64,000 nt of DNA from Neorhodopirellula lusitana (GTDB lineage Bacteria > Planctomycetota > Planctomycetia > Pirellulales > Pirellulaceae): the NCBI RefSeq assembly GCF_900182915.1, contig NZ_FXUG01000003.1:124001-188000 (forward strand), written 5' to 3'. This document shows positions 8,223 to 17,233 of the stretch, one piece after another. Position numbers and translations under genes: made by a program. How positions within the stretch are numbered: position 1 is the stretch's first letter; each line of letters begins with the position of its first letter. The notes under the pieces were generated by a model. That model saw only the letters and a program-made list of their open reading frames with translations. It was not told the origin of the DNA and ran no database searches.

Positions 8223-10615
8223 GCCCCGCCCTTCACTCAGCCCGCCAATGGGCCGTTTTAGGTGCGGCGTCGGCACTCACTGTCTGGGCCATCTATCAAC
8301 CGGGCGACTCAACCGCGGTCGAACAGGGCCTGTCACTGGGCCTGACGTTTTGCGTGCTCTTTTGGGTCACCGCGGCAGCTTCCACCGACCAACTCGCAAC
8401 ACCACTCCGGTTCAACTGGCGCAACACCAGCCACTGGGTCGATGCACTCCCGCTGCTGCTCGCCGGCTGGGTCTTCCTGGCGGGATGGGTCGCGGCAGGC
8501 TGTTTTTCTGCTGAACTGCCCAAGATCGGCGGAAATCTGCGAGCGGCGACAAACGAGGGCTGGTGGTGGCTGGCCGCTGCGGGTTGGTGGATCGTCAGTC
8601 GCCGCATGATGGCCAGGCCCGGATCGCGGTCCGCCATGACAGGCCTATTGATCAGCGTCGGAGTCCTGCTAGCGGTCCACACTCTTCACCAACAGTACAT
8701 CTCCCTTCCGCAAACACTGCGGGACTACGAAGCCAACCCCGACCAACAACTCGCACTCGCTGGCGTAGTAGCACCCTCCGGCTCCGCCGAACGGATGATC
8801 TTCGAGAACCGCTTGCGAGACGGCGGCCCCACGGCCACGTTTGCGTTGGCCAACTCACTTGCCGGTCCGCTGGCCATGATCGCAGCCGCGTGCCTGACCA
8901 TTTTAGTCGATTCACGCCGCCGGCTCGCTCAACATGTCGGCTTCTACTCGATCGTCGCGGCGGCCGTGTGCCTGATCCTGTGGGCGTTGCTTATTTCAGG
9001 CAGTCGCAGCGGTGTTTGCTCGGTTGTTGTTGCGGGAATTGGCTTCGCCGCTGTCTCACTCGCACGCCCGCATTTTTCAATTGGCAAACGATTGATCGGC
9101 ATCGCCGTTGTCGCCAGTGCTGCTGTCATGTCCTTGGCTGCGATGGCCCCGAATCGCGAGTGGTGGTCACACGCACCGGCCACGATTCAGTTACGACTGC
9201 AGTACTGGCGGTCCACTCTCGCGATGGTCTGGGACCACCCTTGGTTTGGAATCGGGCCGGGCAACTTCCAACTCGCGTATCAAAAGTATCGCGGTGCCAA
9301 CGCACACGAACTCATCGCCGAACCTCACAACTTCTTCTTCGAATCGCTGGCTTGCGGTGGCTGGGTCGCCGCCCTGATGCTGCTGGCCTTTCTAATCGCA
9401 ACGCTCACCCAAGCAGCGGAAGAAGCCAATTCGCCATCGAATCCGGACTCGCTTTCCACATTCGATTCCGATGGCAAGCAATCTTGGGGTCCTCGGCTCG
9501 CTGTCGCTGGTGGCGGAATCGCAGGCATCTTCGTTGCTTGGTACATCGGCATCACCACAGGTAACGTCCCCGACTTCGAGGCCCATCAATTTGCACTTCC
9601 AATCGCGATCGCCTTCGCCGCCGGTTGGCTGGTCTGGTCACCCAACATCGCTACGGAAATCAACTTCACCCGAGTCGGCACAGTCGCTTCGGCAGCCGGA
9701 CTGATCCATCTTTGCTTCTCCAGCGGATGGTCCATTCCGGGTGTTGCCGTGGTCCTAGTGGGATTCGCAACCATGGCGGTCTCGGCACCAACCGCTGCTC
9801 CGGAGCCCACGTCCAAGCCAATGCCACCCACCCAAAGCACGGATACGAAGTCACCTTTCCGTACCGTCACACCCCACAGTCGAGCGACCGGTATCGCGAT
9901 CGCGGTGACGGGCATCATCGCCTTGGGCACCATGTGGAACTTCTCGATCCGTCCGGTAGCAGCAACCCAGGCGACGCTGCAACGCATCGACGAGCTAATG
10001 CAACGTGGCCGAATCAGCACGGCAACACAACAATTACGAACATCGCTGCAGGTTGATCCCCTAGCAAGGCAGCCGGCAATTTGGCTGGCATCGATCGAGA
10101 ACCGACGCTGGATCGCGTCCTATCTGCAATCCAAATCAACCACTCATTCGGCCGCGTTCACCACCGCCTTTGAAACCGCAGCCCAACGAATAGGCAATGA
10201 TCCGTCACTCCTGAAGGCAATTGGCGACATGCACCTTCAGCGCTATCAAGTCGCCGGTCAGCCAGAAGATCTCCGTCAAGCGGCCGATGTGTTCGACCAA
10301 ATGATCGATCTTTCGCCAACACACGAAGCCTACGTCGCGCAGGCAGCCGAGATCGCCTGGGAACAAAGTGATCGCGGCATCACGCCAAGGGTACCGCCCG
10401 ACGACCTTGCTAAGCGAGCAATGGAGCTTTCTCAATCCGGCGGTGTGATCACTCGATTCCTGGCATTCCAGGTCATCCTGCCCGCCAAAGTCTTCGGTGA
10501 TCGAGCGGCATCGACCTTCGTCACTGCATCAGCGGAGGATGTCTTTGCAGACCGCATGGCTGCTTCGCCTGAACAACCGAAGCAATCAGCTGGCGCCCTG
10601 CCGACGGAACGGTAA
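8219..10615 (+). CDS. O-antigen ligase / Wzy-like membrane protein with C-terminal helical repeats
   Basis: I chose the GTG at 8219, which overlaps the upstream stop (GTGA), over a far upstream ATG that lies inside the previous gene. The product (798 residues) has about ten or more hydrophobic segments. It also has an O-antigen ligase-like segment: FGIGPGNFQLAYQKYRGA, then AEPHNFFFESLACGGW, which matches the Wzy_C/O-ligase loop with its conserved Gly and His. The last 200 residues after a final membrane segment (about 595-615) are soluble and look like TPR-type helices. The protein probably polymerises or ligates lipid-linked glycan at the outer face of the inner membrane, working with the sugar-1-phosphate transferase. 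Confidence 0.85.
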   Translation: MSPALHSARQWAVLGAASALTVWAIYQPGDSTAVEQGLSLGLTFCVLFWVTAAASTDQLATPLRFNWRNTSHWVDALPLLLAGWVFLAGWVAAGCFSAELPKIGGNLRAATNEGWWWLAAAGWWIVSRRMMARPGSRSAMTGLLISVGVLLAVHTLHQQYISLPQTLRDYEANPDQQLALAGVVAPSGSAERMIFENRLRDGGPTATFALANSLAGPLAMIAAACLTILVDSRRRLAQHVGFYSIVAAAVCLILWALLISGSRSGVCSVVVAGIGFAAVSLARPHFSIGKRLIGIAVVASAAVMSLAAMAPNREWWSHAPATIQLRLQYWRSTLAMVWDHPWFGIGPGNFQLAYQKYRGANAHELIAEPHNFFFESLACGGWVAALMLLAFLIATLTQAAEEANSPSNPDSLSTFDSDGKQSWGPRLAVAGGGIAGIFVAWYIGITTGNVPDFEAHQFALPIAIAFAAGWLVWSPNIATEINFTRVGTVASAAGLIHLCFSSGWSIPGVAVVLVGFATMAVSAPTAAPEPTSKPMPPTQSTDTKSPFRTVTPHSRATGIAIAVTGIIALGTMWNFSIRPVAATQATLQRIDELMQRGRISTATQQLRTSLQVDPLARQPAIWLASIENRRWIASYLQSKSTTHSAAFTTAFETAAQRIGNDPSLLKAIGDMHLQRYQVAGQPEDLRQAADVFDQMIDLSPTHEAYVAQAAEIAWEQSDRGITPRVPPDDLAKRAMELSQSGGVITRFLAFQVILPAKVFGDRAASTFVTASAEDVFADRMAASPEQPKQSAGALPTER

Positions 10616-10679
10616 CCCAACCCTAACGATGACGCGGCAAATCGATGGCCCATCCGAAAGCAGGCCTGCCCCCATCAAA

Positions 10680-10702
10680 CGGCTCTCGGGGACCGAGAAC
10701 CG
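10680..10702. terminator. hairpin between convergent genes
   Basis: A 10-bp imperfect stem with a short loop (CGGCTCTCGG, then CCGAGAACCG) lies between the stop of the O-antigen ligase-like gene and the stop of galE. There is no T tract on either side, so it is at best a weak bidirectional terminator. Confidence 0.4.
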
Positions 10703-10726
10703 CAACCTTAGCTGAAGCGATCGTTA

Positions 10727-11749
10727 TTACGAAGCTTCGTAGCCGTTGGGGTTTTGCGACTGCCAACGCCAGCTGTCTCGGCACATGTCGTTGACATCCA
10801 AAGTGGTTGCCCAGCCAAGCTCTTCCTTCGCCTTGGTCGGGTCGGCATACGCGGCAACGATATCGCCGGCACGTCGCGGCGCGATCTCGTAGGGCAGTTT
10901 CTTCCCCGAGGCCGCCTCAAAGGCGTGTACCATTTCCAGCACGGTCGAGCCCGTACCGGTTCCCAGGTTATAGGTCACCACGCCAGGCTGTTTCGCCACG
11001 ACCTGTTCCACTGCTGATACGTGAGCCTTGGCAAGATCAACCACGTGGATGTAGTCGCGGATGCAGGTCCCATCGCGAGTTTCGTAGTCGTCGCCGAAGA
11101 TGTTCAGCTTGGCCAATTTGCCGACGGCCACTTGGGTGATGAACGGCAACAGATTGTTGGGGATACCGTTGGGATCTTCACCAATGTCGCCGCTGGCATG
11201 CGCGCCCACGGGATTAAAGTATCGCAACAGCGTGAAGTTCATGCTGCTATCGCTGACGTGAACATCTCGCATGATTTGTTCGGTCATCAGCTTCGTCCAC
11301 CCATACGGGCTTTCCGCCGTCGCGGTGGGATGATCCTCCGTCAGCGGCAATTTCGTCGGCTCACCGTAGACCGTGCAAGACGAACTGTAGACCAGGTTCT
11401 TACAGCCCGCCGTCTGCATGGCTTCGATCAGATTGATCGTGCCGGAGACGTTGTTTTTATAGTAACGCAGCGGATATTCGACAGACTCCCCAACCGCCTT
11501 CATGGCTGCGAAGTGAATAACCGCGTCCGGCTGAACTTCCTTAAGCACTGCCAGTGTTTGCTCGCCATCGAGCAGGCTGAAACAACGCAAATCGACCTTT
11601 TTGCCCGTCAACTTTTCGACGCGTCGCAGTGATTCCTTGCTGCTATTGCTCAAATCATCGATGGCCGTCAGCTCGTGGCCGGCCTCCAGCAATTCCAGAC
11701 AAGTATGGCTGCCGATGTACCCGGCACCGCCGGTGACTAAAATTTTCAT
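10727..11749 (-). CDS. galE: UDP-glucose 4-epimerase
   Basis: This 340-residue protein interconverts UDP-glucose and UDP-galactose using bound NAD. The N-terminal Rossmann motif GGAGYIG is at 7-13. The short-chain dehydrogenase catalytic set is visible as SSSCTVYGE (Ser near 124) and SPYGWTK (Tyr149, Lys153). Length and the motifs RYFNPVGAHASG, GDDYETRDGTCIRDYIHV and YNLGTGTGSTVLEM are those of bacterial GalE. It lies convergent to the polysaccharide genes and probably supplies UDP-sugars for them. The start ATG at 11749 directly precedes the Rossmann strand. Confidence 0.96.
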   Translation of the reverse strand: MKILVTGGAGYIGSHTCLELLEAGHELTAIDDLSNSSKESLRRVEKLTGKKVDLRCFSLLDGEQTLAVLKEVQPDAVIHFAAMKAVGESVEYPLRYYKNNVSGTINLIEAMQTAGCKNLVYSSSCTVYGEPTKLPLTEDHPTATAESPYGWTKLMTEQIMRDVHVSDSSMNFTLLRYFNPVGAHASGDIGEDPNGIPNNLLPFITQVAVGKLAKLNIFGDDYETRDGTCIRDYIHVVDLAKAHVSAVEQVVAKQPGVVTYNLGTGTGSTVLEMVHAFEAASGKKLPYEIAPRRAGDIVAAYADPTKAKEELGWATTLDVNDMCRDSWRWQSQNPNGYEAS

Positions 11750-12093
11750 CCAAAACTGCTTTCAAGTGGTTTGAGGCTGAGTCGTTTCGCTAACCCTAGG
11801 CCGCCAAAATTAACCATGGCACAAAGACGGCCTAACATACCGGAAATATCGGAAACAATGGGATCTTAGCCAGCTTCACCGGGCACGGTCGAGGCCCGCG
11901 ACAAATGAAGGCTATGAGCATACGACAAATGGCTGCCAAGGCATGGATCAGACATTCCAGATTCCCCCGCCACCATTTCCGGCGTCCATCTCGCACTGGT
12001 AGATTGAAAGGGAGAGCTTGCCCCTCCCACAGAACGGTCTACCGGCGTTATCATGTCCATTGCAAACATTTCAAATTCCATGCGGTGAAAAAT
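11750..12093. other. intergenic region between divergent galE and ROK gene
   Basis: These 344 nt separate the divergent starts of galE and the ROK-family gene and must hold both promoters. I see no convincing -35/-10 pair, operator palindrome, tRNA or terminator. An open frame runs into the ROK gene from 11905, but it has no protein-like features. Confidence 0.5.
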
Positions 12094-13188
12094 ATGTCAT
12101 TGAATATCGGTGTCGACGTCGGCGGAACAACATCGACCATTTGCGTGGGCGACGACGAGGGCCGCATCGTCAACATTTCGCCTCAATTCCCAACCCGAAA
12201 CGCTGATGGCCCCGATGCCACGATCCAGGACATTGTCAACGCGATCGTCGCCGCGTTGACGAAACTGGATTCCGACCTAGGCGATGTCCGCCGCGTCACG
12301 ATCGCGACCCCTGGCCCGGCAACGCGGGACGGCGTCCTCTCATCAACGCCGAACCTTCGAAGAGACATCTGGGAAAACTGCCCCATTCGAGAACTCCTGC
12401 AACTTCAGCTGCAAAACACCGCCACAGCCGCCGGGTTAAAAAACACCAATGACCTCACCGCTGGCTACGTCGGTGACGGCCAGGCCGCAGCCTTGGGGGA
12501 GTTCGCCGCCCGACGTGGTGACGTCTCTTTTGCATCCGACGTGGACGTTTCGTTGGGGATCGATCCGGGACAAACCCAAACCGATCTGGACTCGTTGTTC
12601 ATGGTTGCGGTGGGCACCGGACTTGGCGGTGGCGAAGTTCGCGGTGGCAAAGTGATTCAAGGTGCCGAGGGCCGCGCGGGGCACGCGGGACACATCATGC
12701 TTCCCGCCGACGCATTTCGCTACGACCACGATCGCACACTTCAGGTCGGCAATGCCACCAGCACCGTGGAATCGGCGGTATCACTCACCGCACTGACGCA
12801 CCAAGTGGGCTATCGCTTACAACTGCCACAATGGAAAGACCACGCCCTGAATCAAGTCCCCGGGACCGACAAAGATCGCGCCAAACTACTGCGAGAACTG
12901 GCGGCCAATGGCGATGCGTTGGCATTGGAACTATTCGAAGATCAAGCGAAAGCCTTGGGCGTGGCGTTGCTATGCATCCAGTACATCGGCGACTACGACG
13001 TCCTAGTCATTGGTGGCGGGGTCTGTGATCTCTCAACCCAGGTACGCAGCCAATACCTGACCACCGCGAAGCAATCGTTCTATGACCGAGCACTGGATGG
13101 CTTCCGAAGTTTCGATCGCATTGAGTTCTCGCGATGCGGAGACCATGCCTCCGTGATTGGCGCCTATTTCCATGCTCTGGGCAATTGA
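12094..13188 (+). CDS. ROK-family protein, probable sugar kinase
   Basis: The start at 12094 gives MSLNIGVDVGGTTSTICVGD, the ROK/ASKHA phosphate-1 motif at the extreme N-terminus; the open frame extends 63 codons upstream but without homology. The 364-residue product has ATP-binding and sugar-binding type motifs (VAVGTGLGGGEVRGGKVI, AGHAGHIML) and NDLTAGYVGDGQAAALGEF, the region that in ROK kinases holds the catalytic Asp. The usual zinc motif CxCGxxGC reads LQVGNATS at 216-223, so all three Cys are missing. The E.GH motif reads HAGH. There is no N-terminal DNA-binding domain. Glucokinase-like activity is likely but unproven. Confidence 0.8.
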   Translation: MSLNIGVDVGGTTSTICVGDDEGRIVNISPQFPTRNADGPDATIQDIVNAIVAALTKLDSDLGDVRRVTIATPGPATRDGVLSSTPNLRRDIWENCPIRELLQLQLQNTATAAGLKNTNDLTAGYVGDGQAAALGEFAARRGDVSFASDVDVSLGIDPGQTQTDLDSLFMVAVGTGLGGGEVRGGKVIQGAEGRAGHAGHIMLPADAFRYDHDRTLQVGNATSTVESAVSLTALTHQVGYRLQLPQWKDHALNQVPGTDKDRAKLLRELAANGDALALELFEDQAKALGVALLCIQYIGDYDVLVIGGGVCDLSTQVRSQYLTTAKQSFYDRALDGFRSFDRIEFSRCGDHASVIGAYFHALGN

Positions 13189-13267
13189 AGCAACGCAAAC
13201 AATCCATCCGGCCGAGCTCGAAACGAAGAAACCGGCAGGTGGCGAAACTTGTAAACGGCCAAATTCG

Positions 13268-13867
13268 TCAGCGGCGGAAACTGCAGCCCAACAAATGATC
13301 ATTGACGATCCCCATGGCTTGCATGAACGCATAGCAGGTCGTGGGTCCCACAAACTTCCATCCCCGTTTTTTGAGTTCTTTGCTCATCAACGTGGACTCT
13401 TCCGTTATTGCCGGAACGTCAGCAAAAAGGGTTGGGATGGAATCGGATGCCGGCTGGAATTGCCAAAAGAAATCGGACAACGATCCTTCAGCTTCCTGCA
13501 TCTCAATGGCTCGTGCCGCGTTATTGATCGTCGCCTCGATCTTTCCACGGTGCCGAATGATGCTCGCGTCCAGGACCAGCCGATCGACCTGTTTCGCTGA
13601 CCAACCCGCGATCTCGACAAACTCAAAATTAGCAAACGCGGTTCGGAAGTTCTCGCGGCGTTTCAAGATCGTCAGCCATGACAGCCCACTCTGAAATCCC
13701 TCCAAGCAAATCTTCTCAAACAGCGTCCGGTCGCTGGTCACCGGAATCCCCCATTCCTCGTCGTGATACTTCTGATAAAGCGGATCGCCGACACACCAAC
13801 GGCAACGAGCGTGATTGTCAGGACCGGTCACGAGGTCCGATTCGGTAGTTCCAAGCGGCATAGTCAT
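13268..13867 (-). CDS. tag: DNA-3-methyladenine glycosylase I
   Basis: This 199-residue enzyme excises 3-methyladenine from alkylated DNA (base excision repair). It shows the family N-terminal zinc and substrate region CRWCVGDPLYQKYHDEEWG (about 22-40) and LFEKICLEGFQSGLSWLTIL, with the conserved helix-hairpin region. The C-terminal zinc ligands appear in VNDHLLGCSF. Length fits Tag (about 190). It is monocistronic, convergent with the ROK gene and divergent from the fatty-acid genes. No LexA-like operator was recognised upstream. Confidence 0.95.
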   Translation of the reverse strand: MTMPLGTTESDLVTGPDNHARCRWCVGDPLYQKYHDEEWGIPVTSDRTLFEKICLEGFQSGLSWLTILKRRENFRTAFANFEFVEIAGWSAKQVDRLVLDASIIRHRGKIEATINNAARAIEMQEAEGSLSDFFWQFQPASDSIPTLFADVPAITEESTLMSKELKKRGWKFVGPTTCYAFMQAMGIVNDHLLGCSFRR

Positions 13868-13997
13868 CCCAGTCGACTCAGGAATTCACACGTTTAGTGA
13901 ACACGATAGCGAACGCAGGAACCCTGTGACACCTTGACGAAGATCAGCGTTTTGGCGTCTCATACAGGGGCACAAGCTCCTCTTCGATGATCCAATT

Positions 13998-14525
13998 ATG
14001 ACCTCATCCTCCGCCGACTCCCGCTCGTTCGGTCCCGACCAAATCGAGGCCATGATTCCCCACCGCCAGCCCATGCGGCTGATCGATGAAGTGGTGGAGC
14101 TAACCGAATCCACGATCCACGCTCGAAAAACGTTTTCCCCCGACGACTTCTTCGTCCAAGGACACTTCCCCGAAGTCCCGCTGGTTCCCGGCGTGATCCA
14201 GTGCGAATGCTGCCTGCAAGCGGGCGCGGTTCTGCTTAGTTCCCACACGCCGGACGCCGGTGACTTCATCCCGGTCGCCACCCGGATGGACAGCGTGAAA
14301 TTCAAAAACATGGTCCGCCCTGGCGATACAGTCGAAATCCACGTCACGCTGAAGGAGCGACTCGCCAACGCATTCTTCCTGTCGGGAAAAATGCTGCTAA
14401 ACGGCAAAACGACCACCCGGCTCGAATTTGCCTGCAGTATCACCTCGCCTCCCAAATCAGCCCCGCCCGAAAGCGATCCAGCTGAAAAAACAGACACCCT
14501 GGAAAACAACGAGGCGACCTCGTGA
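13998..14525 (+). CDS. FabZ-like 3-hydroxyacyl-ACP dehydratase
   Basis: This 175-residue hot-dog-fold protein carries the FabZ/FabA-type catalytic region [20 protein letters not shown], with the active-site His in GHFP and Glu in the ECCLQ helix, preceded by the typical [12 protein letters not shown]. It should dehydrate 3-hydroxyacyl-ACP to trans-2-enoyl-ACP. It overlaps the downstream fabI by GTGA, so dehydratase and enoyl reductase are coupled as the last two steps of the elongation cycle. The C-terminal 25 residues (after about 150) are a charged, low-complexity tail not typical of FabZ. It could be a paralogue of the housekeeping FabZ; the symbol is left open. Confidence 0.88.
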   Translation: MTSSSADSRSFGPDQIEAMIPHRQPMRLIDEVVELTESTIHARKTFSPDDFFVQGHFPEVPLVPGVIQCECCLQAGAVLLSSHTPDAGDFIPVATRMDSVKFKNMVRPGDTVEIHVTLKERLANAFFLSGKMLLNGKTTTRLEFACSITSPPKSAPPESDPAEKTDTLENNEATS

Positions 14526-15385
14526 GCGATACCAACGCAAACCCCACGCCTCCCGATCCAGCCAAGCAGGAAGCAGCTGACTTCCTGCAAGTCGCCGGCA
14601 AGACGTTCCTAGTCATGGGCGTCGCCAACCGGAAAAGTGTTGCCTGGGCCATCGCCCAACAAATCGAGCAGGGTGGCGGGGAAGTGATCTACACCGTCCG
14701 CAGTGACGCACGCCAAGAAACCACCGCCAAGCTGCTGAAGAATCGGCGCGTCATTGTTTGCGATGTCGAACAACAAACACAAATCGATCAACTCGCCGAA
14801 ACCTTGGCCCAGGATCAAGTCAAGCTATCCGGATTGGTGCATGCGATCGCCTTTGCCGACTACAGCGAAGGCATGCGACCGTTCCACGAAACGACTCGAA
14901 AGCAGTTCCTGCAGGCGATCGATATTTCAGCGTTTTCGCTAATCGCGGTTTGCAATGCGGTCCGAGAAATTCTGACAAAGGACGCTTCGGTCGTCACGAT
15001 TGGCATCAGCACGACTCGCATGGCTAGCGAAAGCTACGGTTTCATGGCCCCGATCAAGGCCGCCCTGGAATCTTCGCTTGCGTTTTTGACCAAGTCATTC
15101 AGCCGGTTTAGCGAGGTTCGTTTCAACGCAGTTGCCGCTGGCCTGTTAAAAACGAGTGCCTCAGCTGGTATTCCTGGCTACGTTGATTCATACCTGTATG
15201 CCGAAAAGGTCATTCCACGCGGTCGCGCACTCGCGACAGAAGAAGTCGCCTCGACGGCCACGTTCCTATTGTCCCCACGGTCAAGCGGAATCACGTCTCA
15301 AGCGATTGTGGTCGATGCCGGTATGTCGACCAACTACTTTGACGCCGCAGTCGTCGGTGCAGTGACCGATGCCTCGGTTGACTAA
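14522..15385 (+). CDS. fabI: enoyl-[acyl-carrier-protein] reductase
   Basis: This 287-residue short-chain dehydrogenase reduces enoyl-ACP with NAD(P)H in fatty acid synthesis. The nucleotide-binding segment [20 protein letters not shown] (29-48) is the FabI variant of the Rossmann motif. The catalytic pair has FabI spacing, Tyr172-x6-Lys179 in SYGFMAPIK, and the extra upstream Tyr occurs in [11 protein letters not shown]. The GTG start at 14522 overlaps the stop of the FabZ-like gene. The first 25 residues are an extension before the Rossmann strand. A triclosan-type inhibitor would be expected to bind this class. Confidence 0.94.
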   Translation: MSDTNANPTPPDPAKQEAADFLQVAGKTFLVMGVANRKSVAWAIAQQIEQGGGEVIYTVRSDARQETTAKLLKNRRVIVCDVEQQTQIDQLAETLAQDQVKLSGLVHAIAFADYSEGMRPFHETTRKQFLQAIDISAFSLIAVCNAVREILTKDASVVTIGISTTRMASESYGFMAPIKAALESSLAFLTKSFSRFSEVRFNAVAAGLLKTSASAGIPGYVDSYLYAEKVIPRGRALATEEVASTATFLLSPRSSGITSQAIVVDAGMSTNYFDAAVVGAVTDASVD

Positions 15386-15442
15386 CTGAACTTCGTCAAC
15401 CATTCAATTTCCCTTTCCCAGCACACCATTCATTTCGGTCCA

Positions 15443-16303
15443 ATGGCTCAAGCGATCTATATCAACGGCAACTACTTCACCCGCGAAGATGCCAAAATCA
15501 GCGTTTATGACCACGGCTTGCTCTACGGCGACGGCGTGTTCGAAGGCATGCGAATCTACGCTGGCAAGGTGTTTGCACTGGAAGACCATCTCGTCCGCTT
15601 GTACGAGTCGGCTCGTGCGATCGCCTTGACCATTCCAATCGACATCGACGCGATGCGTGCGGCGACCGTTGATACCGTTGCCAAGAATGGACTCACCGAA
15701 GCCTACGTACGCTTGGTCGTCACGCGAGGCGGGAACCAACTCGGGCTCAACCCGTTCGCGTGTGAAGATCCACAAGTCATCATCATCGTGGACACGATTT
15801 CGCTGTACCCTGAAAAGTACTACACCGAAGGACTCGACCTGGTCACGGCATCGACCATTCGCAATCACCCCGCGGCCCTCAGTCCACGTGTCAAATCGCT
15901 AAACTACCTCAACAACATCATGGCGAAGATTGAAGCGATCCGCGCCGGTTGCGTGGAAGCCGTGATGCTCAACCACAAAGGCGAGGTCGCTGAATGCACG
16001 GGCGATAACATCTTCATCATTCGTCGCGGACGACTCGTCACACCGCCAATCCACGCTGGCATCCTGGAAGGCATCACCCGCAACACCGTGATCGAACTGG
16101 CTCGCAAGGCGGGAATGGAAGTGGTGGAAGAAACAATGACCCGCCACGACCTGTTCATTGCCGAAGAGTGCTTCCTAACCGGCAGTGCCGCCGAAGTGAT
16201 CCCAGCGGTCAAACTGGACGGCCGGTTGATCGCCGACGGCAAAGTGGGCCCGATCACTCAAAAACTGAACGAACTATTCAAAGAACACGTTCGGAACCAG
16301 TAG
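15443..16303 (+). CDS. ilvE: branched-chain amino acid aminotransferase
   Basis: This 286-residue fold-type IV PLP enzyme catalyses the last step of Val, Leu and Ile synthesis from 2-oxo acids and glutamate. Lys151 in SPRVKSLNYLNNIMAK is the Schiff-base lysine. The motifs VYDHGLLYGDGVFEGMR (21-37), ECTGDNIF and PIHAGILEGITRNTV, and ECFLTGSAAEVIPAV near the C-terminus, are those of the IlvE family. It starts 57 nt after fabI on the same strand and may be read through from it. D-amino acid aminotransferases share the fold, but the motifs favour IlvE. Confidence 0.93.
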   Translation: MAQAIYINGNYFTREDAKISVYDHGLLYGDGVFEGMRIYAGKVFALEDHLVRLYESARAIALTIPIDIDAMRAATVDTVAKNGLTEAYVRLVVTRGGNQLGLNPFACEDPQVIIIVDTISLYPEKYYTEGLDLVTASTIRNHPAALSPRVKSLNYLNNIMAKIEAIRAGCVEAVMLNHKGEVAECTGDNIFIIRRGRLVTPPIHAGILEGITRNTVIELARKAGMEVVEETMTRHDLFIAEECFLTGSAAEVIPAVKLDGRLIADGKVGPITQKLNELFKEHVRNQ

Positions 16304-16332
16304 CAAAGACGCACAGTGATCGCATAACCAAA

Positions 16333-16365
16333 CACCGAGCGTTTTCAAAACGAAAACGTTCGGTG
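16333..16365. terminator. long hairpin between convergent ilvE and lexA
   Basis: A 14-bp stem with one mismatch and a 5-nt loop (CACCGAGCGTTTTC, then GAAAACGTTCGGTG) lies 30 nt after ilvE and 87 nt beyond the lexA-like stop. It has no clear T tract but is well placed to stop transcription from both sides. Confidence 0.5.
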
Positions 16366-16451
16366 GAAGTAGCTTGCGTCAACGACGTCAATCTGAAGAA
16401 AGCGACTTCGCGAACCGCTGCCGAAAAGCCAGAAGCAGCCGACGAAGTCGA

Positions 16452-17036
16452 CTAGGCAGGAAGGGTTTCGCGAACCAGCGAGGTGACCACGCCAAGGACT
16501 TCATCGCCCGCACCCGCCGTTGCCGTTCCCAGCGACGCATGGGATGACTCCCAGATCCGCAGGGCAACCTCGCCACTGTGAAGCTTCGCGAGGATCAACG
16601 CGCCTGGAGCAACGTCGTCACTCGCTTCAATCACTAAAAAGTCGCCGTCCAAAATATTGCGATGGACCAGCGAGTTACCCGAGACCTGCACCACAAAGCG
16701 TTCGCCCGTGGCGAGCACCTTGCCCAAGTCAATCGTCCCGGTTGGATTCAAGTCCAACTGCACAGGCTGGTCCGACACCACGCCCATCATCACCAAACCG
16801 GTCTTCGAACGAGCGTTCCCATCGGTCAACTCAATCGCACGGGACTTGTTCGCTTTACGAACAATTAATCCCTTTCGCTCCAAAGCGCGCAGGTGACACA
16901 TCACCCCGTTAGGACTCTTGATTCCAAAGTGTTCGCCAATCTCGCGAACAGTAGGCCCATAGCCGCGATCTTGTATCAACGAGCGTATCAGCTCATACAC
17001 GTCCTTCTGCCGGTCAGTGAGTTGCGGCTTGATCAT
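16452..17036 (-). CDS. lexA: LexA-like repressor with degenerate autocleavage site
   Basis: From the ATG at 17036 the product has 194 residues and LexA architecture. The N-terminal winged helix LTDRQKDVYELIRSLIQDRG (6-25) with PTVREIGEHFGIKSPNGV is the LexA DNA-binding domain. The C-terminal S24-type domain has Ser122 in VQVSGNSLVHRNILDGD. The cleavage-site region, which should contain Ala-Gly, reads MMGVVSDQP (83-91). The catalytic Lys position holds Arg160 (GEVALRIW). A second Met nine codons upstream could also be the start. It may repress without RecA-stimulated self-cleavage, or cleave differently. No LexA box was recognised upstream. Confidence 0.88.
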   Translation of the reverse strand: MIKPQLTDRQKDVYELIRSLIQDRGYGPTVREIGEHFGIKSPNGVMCHLRALERKGLIVRKANKSRAIELTDGNARSKTGLVMMGVVSDQPVQLDLNPTGTIDLGKVLATGERFVVQVSGNSLVHRNILDGDFLVIEASDDVAPGALILAKLHSGEVALRIWESSHASLGTATAGAGDEVLGVVTSLVRETLPA

Positions 17037-17233
17037 AGGTTCTCTTACGGCAGGGCAATTCATGTAGTGGGAACTGCGAAAGAAGGCGGGAGGAGATGCG
17101 AGAGTTAGAGCTCGATATCAAATTGATGACGGTAGTCTAACGATAATTTATACATCAACTATCACTATCCACGCGTGCACGCGCTTCAATTTTCTCACTG
17201 CCATCAATATAAGGGGCAACGAAACCCCGCCAA

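Noticed and set aside
17037-17233. LexA-type operator upstream of the lexA-like gene
   Set aside because: GTTC and GAAC words occur but not with the spacing of a known LexA box.
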